64,000 nucleotides of DNA. It comes from Oidiodendron maius Zn (taxonomy: Eukaryota > Ascomycota > Leotiomycetes > Myxotrichaceae). The number at the start of each line of letters is the position of its first letter. The first letter of the stretch is position 1. The stretch is from contig KN832875.1 in the NCBI GenBank assembly GCA_000827325.1, positions 1,860,001-1,924,000 on the forward strand, in the 5' to 3' direction. This document shows positions 11,971 through 23,505 of this stretch, in pieces. Below the pieces are notes generated by a model, which did no database searches, was not told the origin of the DNA, and saw only the letters and a list, made by a program, of their open reading frames with translations. Made by a program: the position numbers and the translations under genes.

Positions 11971-13257
11971 AGCTTTGGATGGAGCTCTTGTTAGGCTTGG
12001 GTTGGCTAGCTATTGCTTTGTCTCGTGTTAGTCTGTGTGAGGATTCGGAAAGTGCTTGATCATTTCCCTACTTAGCCATATATACAGACGTCTAAGTCTG
12101 CTGTTATATTTTGGTGAAGATACATGTTGAGTTGTGCTATTCCTCGGCCGGAGCCGGGTTAATACTCTCGCCTCTCTTCTTTTGAGAGTAATTTATGGAG
12201 TGCGAGTGTGCTTACCTGGTAGTGCTGTGCCTATATCCTTGGTATACTTACCTTCCCTTCTGTTAGTGCATTAGTTTTCCCTTTTGTTGTAGTAATGTTC
12301 TGCCTTCCAATCTGAGGCAGTAGGCGCTCTTGGATTCAAATATCTTGCGACAGCCATATCTGTATGAGATTGATTATGACACTAACACCCATCATTTGAC
12401 AATCTCGTGACAATCTCTTCCTAGGTGAAACTAAGCGAACTCCCTTGGCCACATGGCGCAAGAGGATAGGCATCTCTTCTGGCAGAGGGAGATTGATGTT
12501 CCTGAGGAGGTGATTACATAGGTCGACGAGAATGTCTTAGCATGTAAAGACTCGTTGGCTACACTGATGGGTACCACTAATAACGTATATTCAGAACTTC
12601 TGCCTGGCACACAAGTCAACGACATATTTCCCCATGGCGCCAGCTATTGGACGCGGGCAGCCTAGATTGAGACAGAGCAAGCAGATGGATCTCCAAGAAA
12701 TTCTTTTCGTGATGGTCAGCTTTTGTCGGAAATTTCTTTAACGCGGGAGATGCGCAAATTGCATTATAGTGGCCAACGGCTCAATACCTTACACAGGTAA
12801 GTCAAGGTGATACGGGAAGAGCAATGGTGTCTGGAGAGTTTGCATCCATGACTGCTCTGCATGCTGTGATTCCCGATGTCACTCCGGTGCCTCTTTCATG
12901 GGGAACATATGTACAAGATTCCTACGCCCACTTCTTCCTTCAATTCTCGGGAAAGCAATTCCCGTAATCTTGTGGACTTAATTCCATATGCTTCCAACCG
13001 AATTGGAGAATTTCGTGAGGCTTAGAGTTGTTGTCAATATGTCAATGATCTCGCTTATGAGAACGCCAAAAAAAGGGGGCAAAATGACGCTATCGATTAG
13101 GGCCCATGTGAGACTACTGCACTTGGGCTTGAAAAGGGGAAATGTCCATTTTAAAAAAGTTGGAAGCCCTGCCATTCAATTTAGTAGAGCAAAGTATTAC
13201 CGCCGTCAATTGGACGCTACATATCGATTTTCAAAAGAAAAGGCTTTATATTTATCT
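11971..13257. other. Gene-poor interval
   Basis: Only short frames with internal stops on both strands. Nothing recognisable; contains the 3' flank of the convergent NOG2 gene. Confidence 0.5.
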
Positions 13258-15564
13258 CTAACCAGATTTTTGCCTCTTCTTTCTGGGCGGAGATTTACTG
13301 AGGTCTCCCGATACGCCAATAGACCCCATCGACTCCTCAAGTAGTTGCTCCTCAGCAGCATCATCATCTGCTTCGGAGTCATTTTCGACATCTGATACCT
13401 CATTTCCGTCATCCTCATCAGATACCACTTCGCTATCGTCATCTTCGGAGTCTAAGCCAAATGCGGCGTCGACATCACCAACAACATTATCGAGTTCAAC
13501 CCCACCATCACTGCCAAAACCGTTGAAATCATCTTCCGAACCGTCCTCCCCAGGCGCATCCGAGGTCAGGTCCGCAATGGATCTGTCAGCTACAGATTCA
13601 TCCTCCCTCTTTCTCTTCCTTCCCATCTCCCCTAGCCGGCCTTCACGGCCCTCGATACCCTTTTCTTCATCACCTTCAAGGACCGGTGGTGGCGTAAACC
13701 ATGGGATCTTGCCTCTTAGAAAGTCGTTTAGTACCATTTTTGCTACACCATCGACATCAGGCTCCCCGCCATGTAATAACCTCCCGCCCTTTCTCGCTAG
13801 GAGCTCCAGAAACTCGATATGGTCTTTGTGGCCCTTTATCTGGTATGTTCTTTCCATGTGCTGAGGTTTCGTCTTGGCAAGCACAGCCGGGATATATTGT
13901 TCCGGATTCTCGACATTCTCTACTCTTACCACGCCACGCAATAAGATATCCTGCGGTGTATCTGAATTGTTTGGCGGAACAACTCCGGGACAGTCGATGA
14001 GATATATTCGCTTCATGAGAGTAATGTACTGCCAGATCTTTGTTTCGCCAGGAATGGGTGCAACAGTACACACCTTCTTCTTTCGAAGTGTGTTGATGAT
14101 CGATGATTTTCCTGTGTTTGGATACCCAATAAAGCCAACAGAAATTTGTTTCCGATCTGAGTGGAGAGAGGAAAATTGGCGGAGAAGTTGGATGAGAGAG
14201 CCTTTGCCGAACGAGTTCGTGATGGATGCGTGAAAGGCAAGTGTTGGATAGTCTTTGGAGAGGTATCGGACCCAAGCAGCCTTCAACTAATTAGCAGTTG
14301 CAAATACGGACTATAGACCACGCGATGTATGAAACATTACTAAGAAAACCACCACAAGCCACCAACGGAAGGGTGGAAGTGGCCTTCAACTCAAACGGAA
14401 CACTACCAAACTCTATGCGGCAGGCTCGCCAAGACGGTGAGCCGCCTACTCAAGATCCGAAAACCAAGAGCGGCGAGCAAGGACTCAATCTACCAAAGTT
14501 GTAACAGACTTCCTTCCATTGCGAGATGCACGAAAATGCAGAAGGAGCCTTGACTTAACGATGGAACATGGAGAATGAGAAGGAAATACTATTTGGAATA
14601 TGTAACTCACAGCAACTTTGGTAGGCACCAGATCGCACTTATTTAAGACAAATATTAAGTGCTTGTGGGGGGCTTCTTCCTTGATATATTTCTCCACGCT
14701 TCGACATCGAGTACCCAAAGGATCTCGGGCATCTAGAACATGGATAACAACATCGGATGAGTCGATGACTTTGTATAGTTCGTTCCAGATTCGTTTGCTT
14801 TGGCCTTTGCTAAAGATAGCTTCTCTGGCGCTTGTGATATATCCCTCATCGGCGGCTGCAGCTTCGCCAACCTGCTCTGACCCGGAATTTCCGCTGAGCA
14901 ATTTCTGCTCTTCGAGTCGATCCAGGTAGTTGTCGTGGCTCTTAACAGAGTCTTCTGCTAGGTCTACTAGCGAGCTCACACCTAGTTTCACTCGCTTCCG
15001 TTGTGCCTTAGGGCCGAATATGTCTCCAAACGGAGATGCTTCCACTGCCATCTTCGCTTGGTGTTGCTTGATGCCATCCTTTCCTTGCCCGTCTCGGATC
15101 AGGGTCATCGGAAGTTTGTTCGACTTTAGCAGCACGCTATATGGATCGGATGCTCGTTCAGCCATAGCTTCCCTGAAAGAGCTTAAAGCCTCCTGGCTAA
15201 TAACTCGGGAGTTGGTGAACCATTTTCTATTAGGCTGTCCTGATGTTAGAAGACACCCGCCGATAAAGAGAAGACTATCTCACCTCTATACGCGCCTTGG
15301 GAAGCTCTCGAGATTGGAATGCTGCAGCTTGTGTAATTTTCCCGGCAGCATTGTGTACTTCCTTGCCTCCATTCTCGATCTTAAGTTGCTTTGCTTTCTT
15401 AGCAGATCTAGTTAGAATGTTAGATATTTCCACGAGAGCTGCGCCATGTGCTCCATGTGCTCTTACCGATAGAAATTTTCTCCCTTCACTTTGACATTTC
15501 CCATGCCATCGCCCACCTTGCCTTGGCGAATCTTCCGCTGGGCTTCCTTCTTTCCGGTACCCAT
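13258..15564 (-). CDS. nog2: Nucleolar GTP-binding protein 2 (60S ribosome assembly GTPase)
   Basis: Four exons: 15564-15467, 15407-15284, 15234-14611, 14280-13258, giving 622 residues. NOG2/Nug2 acts in the nucleolus and nucleoplasm on pre-60S particles before export. The N-terminus [20 protein letters not shown] and the PNRKWF and VISQEAL motifs are typical of the family. The GTPase is circularly permuted: G4 NKCDLVP comes before G1 GYPNTGKSS and G3 DCPGV. The C-terminus is a highly acidic Asp/Glu/Ser tract ending in the basic [12 protein letters not shown], a likely nuclear signal. The third intron is about 330 nt, far longer than others here. The gene is divergent from mS26. Confidence 0.96.
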
Positions 15565-15779
15565 CTCTGGCTGTTGTTCGACACAGAGAATTGGGTTTGT
15601 TTTGAAGAGGCGGGGAGAAGAATGCTACAAAAAAAAATTCGGGAGTCGATAAGAGAGGTTGAGGCTGGGGCGGTGTGGCTTGACCGCACTAGTTCAAATC
15701 TCGACTTTCCGCCCGAAAGTTTTCGAAGAACATGTCGAACGACCTGCTCTGAAGTTGCCGATTGCGTTCACTGGCAACA
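15565..15779. promoter_or_regulatory. Bidirectional promoter, NOG2 / mS26
   Basis: A 215-bp gap lies between the start codons of two ribosome-related genes, one for cytosolic 60S assembly and one for the mitochondrial small subunit. Shared growth-linked expression is plausible but inferred. Confidence 0.5.
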
Positions 15780-16673
15780 ATGCGACCTCGATTACCCAGG
15801 AACTCATTGAGTTCCATATCGAGATGCTCATCTCCTTCGTTTTCGTCACGGGCCTTCACCGTATCTGCTCGACGCCCGTTCATTGGCCCAGAGAACCCAA
15901 AATTCATCGAGATCCCTATGCCTCGACAACGTTACGCACGATATAAAAAAGATATCAAAGGCACTCTTCCTCCACCTCGAAATATATTCCACCCTCGTGC
16001 ACCCAACCGAGTAGACCCCAATTACTTAGCAGCCACTATTCCCGAGGCAAAGTCCCGCCCGGAACCATTAGACGAACGTACGGCATGGAGACGTCGCCTA
16101 GCAACTACTCGACGAAAGAACCTGCGAGAGGGACTCTTGGGCCTTCACAAACGAAAGCTACGCCAGGACACTGTACGCGAAAGCAAGACTAAGGCAAAAC
16201 GAAAAGATCGGGAGATACGGCTGCGAGCATCGCAGCGAGAAGACGACCGTCTGACGAGTCCGACAGTCGCAGTTGCCCTTCAAAACCTACATATCGGTCT
16301 GTCAGATCCGAATAGGGAGGCCCGTGTTGCCGAGAAGCTGGAGAAGTTCAAGACAAAGGAAGAGATAAAGAGAGAGCAGCGCAAGGACGCCCTGTTTAAC
16401 CTATATATGAACGCGCGGGAATTCATCACCACAGAGGAGCAGCTGAACGAAGAGATTGAGAAGATCTTTATTCAGAGTCCATTTGGGAAGGATCAAAAGG
16501 GTACAGAGAACATATGGGACGCGTATGGATCGCCACCTACTGTGCAAGATATGCTGCAGACCGTCAACGGTATACAAAAGAGCGCACTCGAGTACCATAG
16601 AGGGCCTGCTCACATCACTGGCAAGAGGATGAAGAAGATTGCAGAAGAACTGACTGGTGGAAAGATGGACTAG
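15780..16673 (+). CDS. Mitochondrial small-subunit ribosomal protein mS26 (Pet123-like)
   Basis: Single exon, 297 residues from the ATG at 15780 (upstream in-frame codons are only TTG). The first about 35 residues are Arg/Ser-rich without acids, a mitochondrial targeting sequence. The body is strongly basic, with long charged helices (RKLRQDTVRESKTKAKRKDRE) and a C-terminus with ENIWDAYG and GPPTVQDML-like GSPPTVQDML motifs, matching fungal Pet123/mS26. It is expected to bind mitochondrial 15S rRNA in the small subunit. Confidence 0.82.
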   Translation: MRPRLPRNSLSSISRCSSPSFSSRAFTVSARRPFIGPENPKFIEIPMPRQRYARYKKDIKGTLPPPRNIFHPRAPNRVDPNYLAATIPEAKSRPEPLDERTAWRRRLATTRRKNLREGLLGLHKRKLRQDTVRESKTKAKRKDREIRLRASQREDDRLTSPTVAVALQNLHIGLSDPNREARVAEKLEKFKTKEEIKREQRKDALFNLYMNAREFITTEEQLNEEIEKIFIQSPFGKDQKGTENIWDAYGSPPTVQDMLQTVNGIQKSALEYHRGPAHITGKRMKKIAEELTGGKMD

Positions 16674-18013
16674 TGGGATCCGATCGGGTTCATTGTATAG
16701 TAATGAGTGAGAGCGTGAGTCGGTGTATGTCTCAAAGCTCAGGCCCGCATTGATATTGTACTATTAAAGAAGAAACAATCTTATAACAAAGTTGAGACCA
16801 CCTGTTTTTGTTGAAAATTTAGGGTGTCTTGTCTCCCACAAGTTGAGTGCTCGAATAAATTTCAATTTGAAGTGGTTTCCTCGCCGTTTTTCTGTAGCAT
16901 TATATTTCTTGTCTTTCTCTAGTGAAAGACTCCATCAAGTTGTGTACTAGCCACACTGCCGCTGCGTCTGTGGTGGGTTATACATGTTTATTTATTCTAC
17001 GTAAACTCTCGCGTCAAACACAAGCTAAAGGCTCGTATATATATCTACTCTTTTACCTACTTTGCTTTGTTGAATACCTCTATGCGCCGTACTCCATGTC
17101 CCTATCTCATGACAGTGCTTTAATTCTCTTTAATGTCTTGTTCGCCACGAGAACCGATATAATGTAACATCATACAAAAGTTCCCTTGTGCATAAAGGTC
17201 GGGAAGCTGTGCTATCGCATAGGAGGTGCCTCTCGTAACAGACTTTTGCATTGCTGGTGGGGGAGGAGATTTGGATCCGTGACATGTATGGGAGTGACAT
17301 ATATGGTAGTGAGAGTAGGTGTTATGGGATCTGTTGTGTGAGTATGAGTTTGATGCACCTGGGCAAGTGGATGTGGCCCAGGTCGAAGAAAAAGCCATGC
17401 ACGAATGCACGAGAATGATTGCCTTGTACTGCTCCTGCTAAAGCCCACAGAACGGGAAGGGCTATAGTAGGATGCAGTCGAGGTTCTTTCAGGTCTCAGA
17501 CGTTCATAGGAGCCGGTAGGACCGACACCTCCCTAGTAGGAAGGCATTGTGTTCGCGATTCTGTGATCTGCAAAGGTTTAGAAGGATATCTCATTTGAAG
17601 GCAGTAAGACAGGAAGAGAGTATGTGCTCTAGATACTCTTGTGGAAGAGGAAAGAATAACCGCAGAGCGACCACGTAATTGATTTCTCTAATGTCTGACA
17701 TAACAGAATAAGTGAGAGAGCACTGAATATGAATGAGTTTTGGGATGGAGGTTGAGTAAGAGAATTCTTGAAACATCAAGAGGCTTGACTCCGTTTCAGT
17801 GTGCTAATCATAACACTATTATATCTGTATAGATACATTTGCTGGGCAATATTGGGACAGCCAACCGTAAACGCCATGCTAGGTACACCAAGGTATCAAA
17901 TAAGTCCTGGGAAGAAAATCCATGTACAGGTGACTATATATATTGAAACCTTTGTAGATATCCGTCCTTTTCTGTTCGTCATTCGTATTCATCCGCTTAT
18001 CACCCAAGTTGAA
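16674..18013. other. Intergenic, convergent 3' flanks
   Basis: This stretch lies between two converging genes. Short frames only (16922-17167 plus, 17120-17410 minus), with simple TATGAG/GTGTGTG-like tracts. No gene supported. Confidence 0.5.
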
Positions 18014-19626
18014 CTACGCCTCAGGATGGTGAAGTGAGTATCGTGAGGGGCTTGCAAGGTCAATTTGGATAGATGGGAGAGCAGGGAGTGAAAGCGTGGG
18101 CAAGAGGGGTGCTTCGGCATCACCAGATGCGCCGTCGGATGTTAAGGGCTCTTCCGGCGCCGTCCGAGCTGATACTGGAACACTAGAAATGCTCGAATTA
18201 CTCGGCATTCTCTCCAACATCATCTGGCCGACGTGACTAGGGCTGGTCCTTCTTCCTTCTGAGTCAACCGTCACCGCCGTGGGCCTCACAACGGCTGCAA
18301 CGGCCGCAACGGCTGCGGTGCCTGCAGAGGCGGCTCGGGGATTAGCGTTGGGAATGGAGGCGGAAGAATAGCCTGGAGGGGGTTCTGTGCGGTGGCCATC
18401 GTGAGGCGTGTCTAGAGAGATGTTCTCGTATCCCGGCGGGCTATTTGGAGGGATATCATCATCTTCTATCATCTCTGGGCTGCTTCCCGCTCTGCCCTCC
18501 TGACTTGGTGTTCCTGCTCGGCTGTGGGCGGACGGTTGTCGTACAGAGGCTTCCGGCCTGTCTGACAATGCGGAACCACGGCGTGAGCGAGGTAGCCTGC
18601 CCGATGCCACTTCTGTGTTCATAGTGTCGAGGCTGAGAACAGAACTGCCGCTTCGCTCTCTTCGATGGTATGGCCCGCTTCCCATGCTGGCTGCATTGCC
18701 GAGGAGGCCATCGCGCTCACTGTCATTGCTGTTGGCACGCAACCTTGTTCCGTCGTGCCTCGCCACTCCGAGGTCCGCGTACGAGACTGACGAGATTGCT
18801 CGTTGGCGTTCCTTCTTGATCCGATCGTGCTCTGCTCTAGCATCTTCCACTGTCGGTGCAGCGCTGGAGCTCGATGGGGCTCTGGATCTGGCCTGAAGTT
18901 CTCTCAGCGCAACAAAATCCCCCCTCTCCCTGGCCTCTCTCTTCAGCCGTCTCCGCTCCTCCCGTTCCTCGTTCTCGCGCCGCCTTGCGAGGCGAACTTG
19001 ATAGAGAGCCTCCATTTCCGCCTCTCGAGCGGCCTCCTCCTCGTCCGCCCCTTCCGGAAACTCGATCACTACATCGACCCCACCTCTCTCACCCTCCCTA
19101 CCCAATACCTGTTCATTTTGTAGTGGATTCTGGTTGTAAGCCGGTAGTGTCATAACGGACCTCACAGACGTATGCCGATCGACTCGCTCCTGTGTCGTAA
19201 TCCCCCCTTCTCCCTCGGGCCGAACTCGAGGAACGACCGCATTCATGGCAGGAGAGTGGGATCGAATTGAGCTAGTTGTGGTTGGTACGGAGGATTGCCT
19301 ATGCGGCTCGAGGCCGTCACTATCAGGGAGCCGACTGTGTGTCTTTCCTGGCTCCCATTTCGTCCAGAGATTTTTGAGGACGGAGGTGGGGATGTATTTT
19401 GGGTTGCTGTGCCTGCGACGAATGCCGCGGAGTAGGTAGATGGCGAGGCCGAGGCCTAATACAATTACCACGATAACCACAATAACCTAGATGACCGATG
19501 TCAGTGAGGATTGATATCTCGTCATGTCTCCAGACGCACCACTATGCCCGTCGTGCTCATGCCTCCGGAGGCCCGCGCGGCCAGTACTGGGTGTGCCTGA
19601 CGCCGCCTGTCTGAGAGGAGATACAT
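18014..19626 (-). CDS. Single-pass membrane protein with long disordered tail
   Basis: Two exons, 19626-19540 and 19486-18014 (53-nt intron GTGCGT...TCTAG), 519 residues. A short N-terminus (MYLLSDRRRQAHPVLAARAS) precedes one membrane helix made of repeated Val-Ile, GIVVIVVIVVIVLGLGLAIY, followed by a basic RRRHSNPKYIP stop-transfer stretch. The large remainder is cytosolic-type and disordered, with the conserved block RHTSVRSVMTLPAY, a coiled Glu/Arg segment (about 145-200), and SVSYADLGVARHDGTRLRANS. Similar uncharacterised proteins are widespread in Eurotiomycetes, to my knowledge without an assigned function. PPGY motifs (two copies) could bind WW domains, which is speculative. Confidence 0.82.
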
Positions 19627-20347
19627 CGCTGTCGTCGCTCGATGCCGGCCGGCAGGCAGACAGCGCACTCTTCGGGGATTCAGAAGCAGTAGCAGGAGAT
19701 GAATTGAAGACGAGTGAGAGCGAGAAGGAGAAGTCAAATTCGCCTTCGTCAGCCCAACTGGGACTTTCCAACTCAGTGCAACACTACGCTGGGGTCAAGC
19801 CAGGCGTGGTGGGTCGGGAAGCCAGGGCTGAATAAACGCTTGGGAGACGTCAGCGCCTCTTTATTCGCGCACGCCGAGGGGACCCTATGGGAAGGGGAAA
19901 AGATCGATGCAGTCAGATTGGGTTGATTACCTACTGACAGCTGTTCTTTGTCAGTACCAAGGGGCGGGGCGGCTATTTAAAGCACCCTGTGTTGCAGCCT
20001 TCTTTCCTTGCGTATGTCACAGAAATCAACATCTGCATCCGAGGGGCGGTGGGGCACCTGCCTCCGGGACGTACAATGTGTAGACAAGTAAATCTCCTCC
20101 CAGTCAGCCGATGGCAGGGCGAAGCACGGCTTCCGGCTCTGTGCTACTCGTATTGCTTACCGTCAGAAGTAAGAGCCGTCGCGTCACCACACTCAGTGGG
20201 AGCCGATCGGCCTTGATGACGACGTAGGTAAACGTCGAAAGACTGACCAATAGTCTTGAATATGATTCCAATTATTGCTCTCTAGTATTTGAAAATCAAG
20301 CTATACTTTCATTCACGCATTTCAGGGACTGCAGATTCCAATCCGCT

Positions 20348-20353
20348 CACGTG
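20348..20353. promoter_or_regulatory. CACGTG E-box-type palindrome, distal
   Basis: A CACGTG core about 525 bp before the fluG ATG. Basic helix-loop-helix factors bind this core in fungi; whether it is used here is not shown. Confidence 0.3.
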
Positions 20354-20717
20354 ACACCCCTTATCAGCAACCTGCTGAAGCGAAGTCGAAGTCTCGCGGT
20401 GAGAGTGGTCCTTACGGGCCATCGACAGATATAGAGCATATGGCGAGGGGCCCACGGGCCCTAACCTAGGCTACAGCATATTCGCTACTGGAAGGTCGTT
20501 TACGGAGGGAAGTGTCACGAGAAATAAGCAATGTCCCCGCCCGAAGCTTCGTTTCTGGGAATTGATGCCCCTGCCGGCATTGGACAACCCCATCTGGACA
20601 GTGGGCATCGTAAGCAGTTTAATATATGCTTGTACCCTCCGCAAATGGTACAGTCTTTATAGTACTGTTTTCTGTTATGTGTGTTACCTTGCGCGCCAGC
20701 AAGATTCGTCGGTAGAT

Positions 20718-20723
20718 CACGTG
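20718..20723. promoter_or_regulatory. CACGTG E-box-type palindrome, proximal
   Basis: A second CACGTG core about 155 bp before the fluG ATG, at usual promoter distance. Confidence 0.35.
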
Positions 20724-20878
20724 CCAAAGGACATCCCCTGTCCTTTCCCCTTAGAGTCAATAGCTGATCTCCAAGGATTCCCAGTATAATATCCATATCT
20801 ACCTAGCAGATCTTCGTTTTTCATGTTTTATGCTGTCCGGCCCGTCTTCTTCTCCAAGCTCTCAATCATACCCCAACC

Positions 20879-23505
20879 ATGGATGAACTGATCAGAGCTA
20901 TTCGGACAACCCCAATTATCGACAACCATGCCCATCCCCTTCTCGTTCCCTCCGCTCTAGCTCAACATCCATTTATCTCCATCACTTCAGAAGCTAATGG
21001 AGCTGCATTGAATACCGTTCCATCATCTCTAGCCCACATTCGTGCCGTCAATCAGCTGTCCAAGATCCTGGGCTGTCCCGCAACGTGGCACGATGTGGTT
21101 GCTGCCATCGAAACTGAGAGACAGAAACCCAATGATGCCTGGATGAAGCGATGTCTCGAAGGTATTGAAACCATCCTCATCGATGATGGGCTTGATGGAA
21201 GAGACGAAGTTTATGATTATGCCTGGCACAGCCGGATGACGAAGGAGAAATGCAAGAGGATTGTGAGGATCGAAAAGATTGCCGAGGAAATCATCAACAG
21301 AAGTCTTAAACAACCTGACACCTCCCCAAGCGACATGTTTTTGGATGTCATCCGCCAATTTGACAGAACCATCGATGAAGCCATCCTTGATCCGGAAGTG
21401 GCAGGGTTCAAATCTGTCATCTGTTATCGAACCGGCCTCGACATTCCACAATCTTCTCCTTCCTTGAACGATGTGAACTCATCATTTCTGGAAGTCATCT
21501 CTACGCATAGAGCCGAGGGTAATTCACAATTCAAAAGGCTTGATGGTACCCTCTTGAATGCATTCCTTGTACACAGGACTGCGACGGCAATTCAGAATTC
21601 ACTTGCCCAGCATAAGAAACCCTTCCAGTTTCACACCGGATTGGGCGATAATGATATCACCCTCACACGATCTTCACCATCTCATTTGCAAAACTTTATC
21701 CGTAACTATCCTCAGGTACCGATAGTTCTCCTCCATGCAAGCTATCCCTGGACAAAGGAAGCCGGATACCTGGCGACTGTGTATGACAATGTGTATGCGG
21801 ATATTGGGGAGATATTTCCGTTTCTCAGTCGCGAGGGTCAGGAAACGGCACTTCGTGACGTACTCCAACTTTGCCCTAGCGAGAAGATCCTCTGGAGCAC
21901 AGATGCGCATCGATTCCCAGAGAGATATCTCCTAGCTGTTGTTCAAGTACGAGAGGCCTTGGAGTCGGTAAGCTATGCACACACTTTCTGGTCATAGCTA
22001 TGATGCTGACACCACAGGTACTTACTGAGTATGTGCGGAGGGGCGACTTGGTTATTCACCAGGCTATCAAGATTGTACAAGACATCCTCTTCAACACATC
22101 TAACGTACTTTATAATCTCGACCTTAAGCTGAGTAGTCTGCCACTCATATCAATGTCTAGTTTAACACCACACACCTCTGACTTAAATCTGCTCCTGTTA
22201 TTTTTGGATAAGCATCCATCCACCAAGCTTCTCCGGCTCTGTTATTTGGATTATACGGCAACGCCACGTATGCGTGTAGTGCCTGTCCAACGTGCTATTT
22301 CCGTACTCCAAAGCGAAGGAAGCCTAAATATAGGAATCACAGAAGCATGCCTAGGACTTCTCCAAAATGACACGATAATTTCTGGAGTGACCGCCACTGG
22401 TGAATACAAACTACGCGGGATATTCTCATCGATACGCCCAGGCCCTTCTGAGAGCTATGCATCAATTCAATGTGAATTCCTAGAACAGAACTGTTCAGAG
22501 TTAGCGATGTGTCCGCGATCGATTCTCCGCCGCACGATCCAGGGCGCAAAGTCTCACGGCTTGGAATTTGTTCTTGGCTTTGAGATAGAAGTCGTTTTCC
22601 TGTCGAGGACACAGGGCAGTGAATCCCGATATGTTGCGAATGCGTTCTCGGCTGGCCACGCCTGGAACTCTGCTCGTGCCCTGCAGCGAAAGGCCCTTCT
22701 TTCCGTGGTCGATGAGATCTACGGTAGTCTGTCCGACGCTGGTATCCATCTGGAGACATTTCATGCGGAGAGTTCTACCGGCCAGTATGAGTTTGTCCTT
22801 CCCGCTCTACCACCGTTGGAAGCCGTCGACACGCTTTTCCATGCCCGAGAGGTTATATGCACGATTGCAGATAGGCACGCGCTGCGGGCAACATTATATC
22901 CGAAACCATTCCCTATGGAAGCTGGAACAGCGTCGCATGTTCATATCTCGATTTCATCTCCCACCGGCGTCGAGAAGGGCGTGTACGAATCCTTCTATGC
23001 AGGCGTCCTGGGTCATATCCGCGCCATCCTAGCCTTCACTTATAGCAACCCTGCGAGCTATGCTCGCATGGCTGACAGCTGTTGGGCTGGGGGGCGGTGG
23101 GTAGCCTGGGGAACCCAGAATCGTGAAACGGCGCTCAGAAAGATATCTGGGTCGCATTGGGAGGTGAAGGTTTTAGATGGCCTTGCGAATATGTATCTGG
23201 CAATGGCGGCTATCATCGCAGCAGGAACAAACGGCGTACTGCATCATGAACGCCTCACCTGGCAAGACTGTTCCGGGGACCCTGCGATGCTCAGCAACGA
23301 AGAGCGCAAGCACTTGGGAATTGAGGAAGGGTTACCGACAGGTCTCTCAGAAGCATTGGAGGCACTGAAAAGAGATGAAGCGCTAATACGAATCTTGGGG
23401 CGCGAGGCTGTGGAGAGGTACGTCGCTGTCAAGACGGCTGAAGTCGCTCTCTTGGGGAACATGAAGGGCAGAGAAAGAGAGCAATGGCTAATCGAGAGAT
23501 ACTAA
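20879..23505 (+). CDS. fluG: FluG-type amidohydrolase-glutamine synthetase fusion
   Basis: Two exons, 20879-21967 and 22018-23505 (50-nt intron), 858 residues, close to Aspergillus FluG. The N-terminal half is an amidohydrolase-2 domain: DNHAHP near residue 15 (metal-binding HxH), FHTGLGD, LLHASYPW and WSTDAHRFPE. The C-terminal half is a glutamine synthetase I-like domain: LGFEIEV, ESSTGQYEF, AGTASHVHIS and NRETALR. In Aspergillus nidulans FluG is needed for an extracellular signal that starts conidiation; some paralogs act in nitrogen metabolism instead, so the developmental role is inferred from family. Confidence 0.95.

Larger units (their letters stand above)
19627..20878. other. Intergenic and upstream region of fluG
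   Basis: No gene. Carries two CACGTG palindromes (20348-20353 and 20718-20723) in the region upstream of fluG and a GGGCCC-rich patch near 20450. Confidence 0.5.

Noticed and set aside
12431-12625. Minus frame in the 12-13 kb gap
   Set aside because: Short, no family, and the surrounding frames are broken.
15650-15720. AGTTCAAATCTC, like a tRNA B box
   Set aside because: No matching A box at proper distance and no cloverleaf; lies in the NOG2/mS26 promoter.
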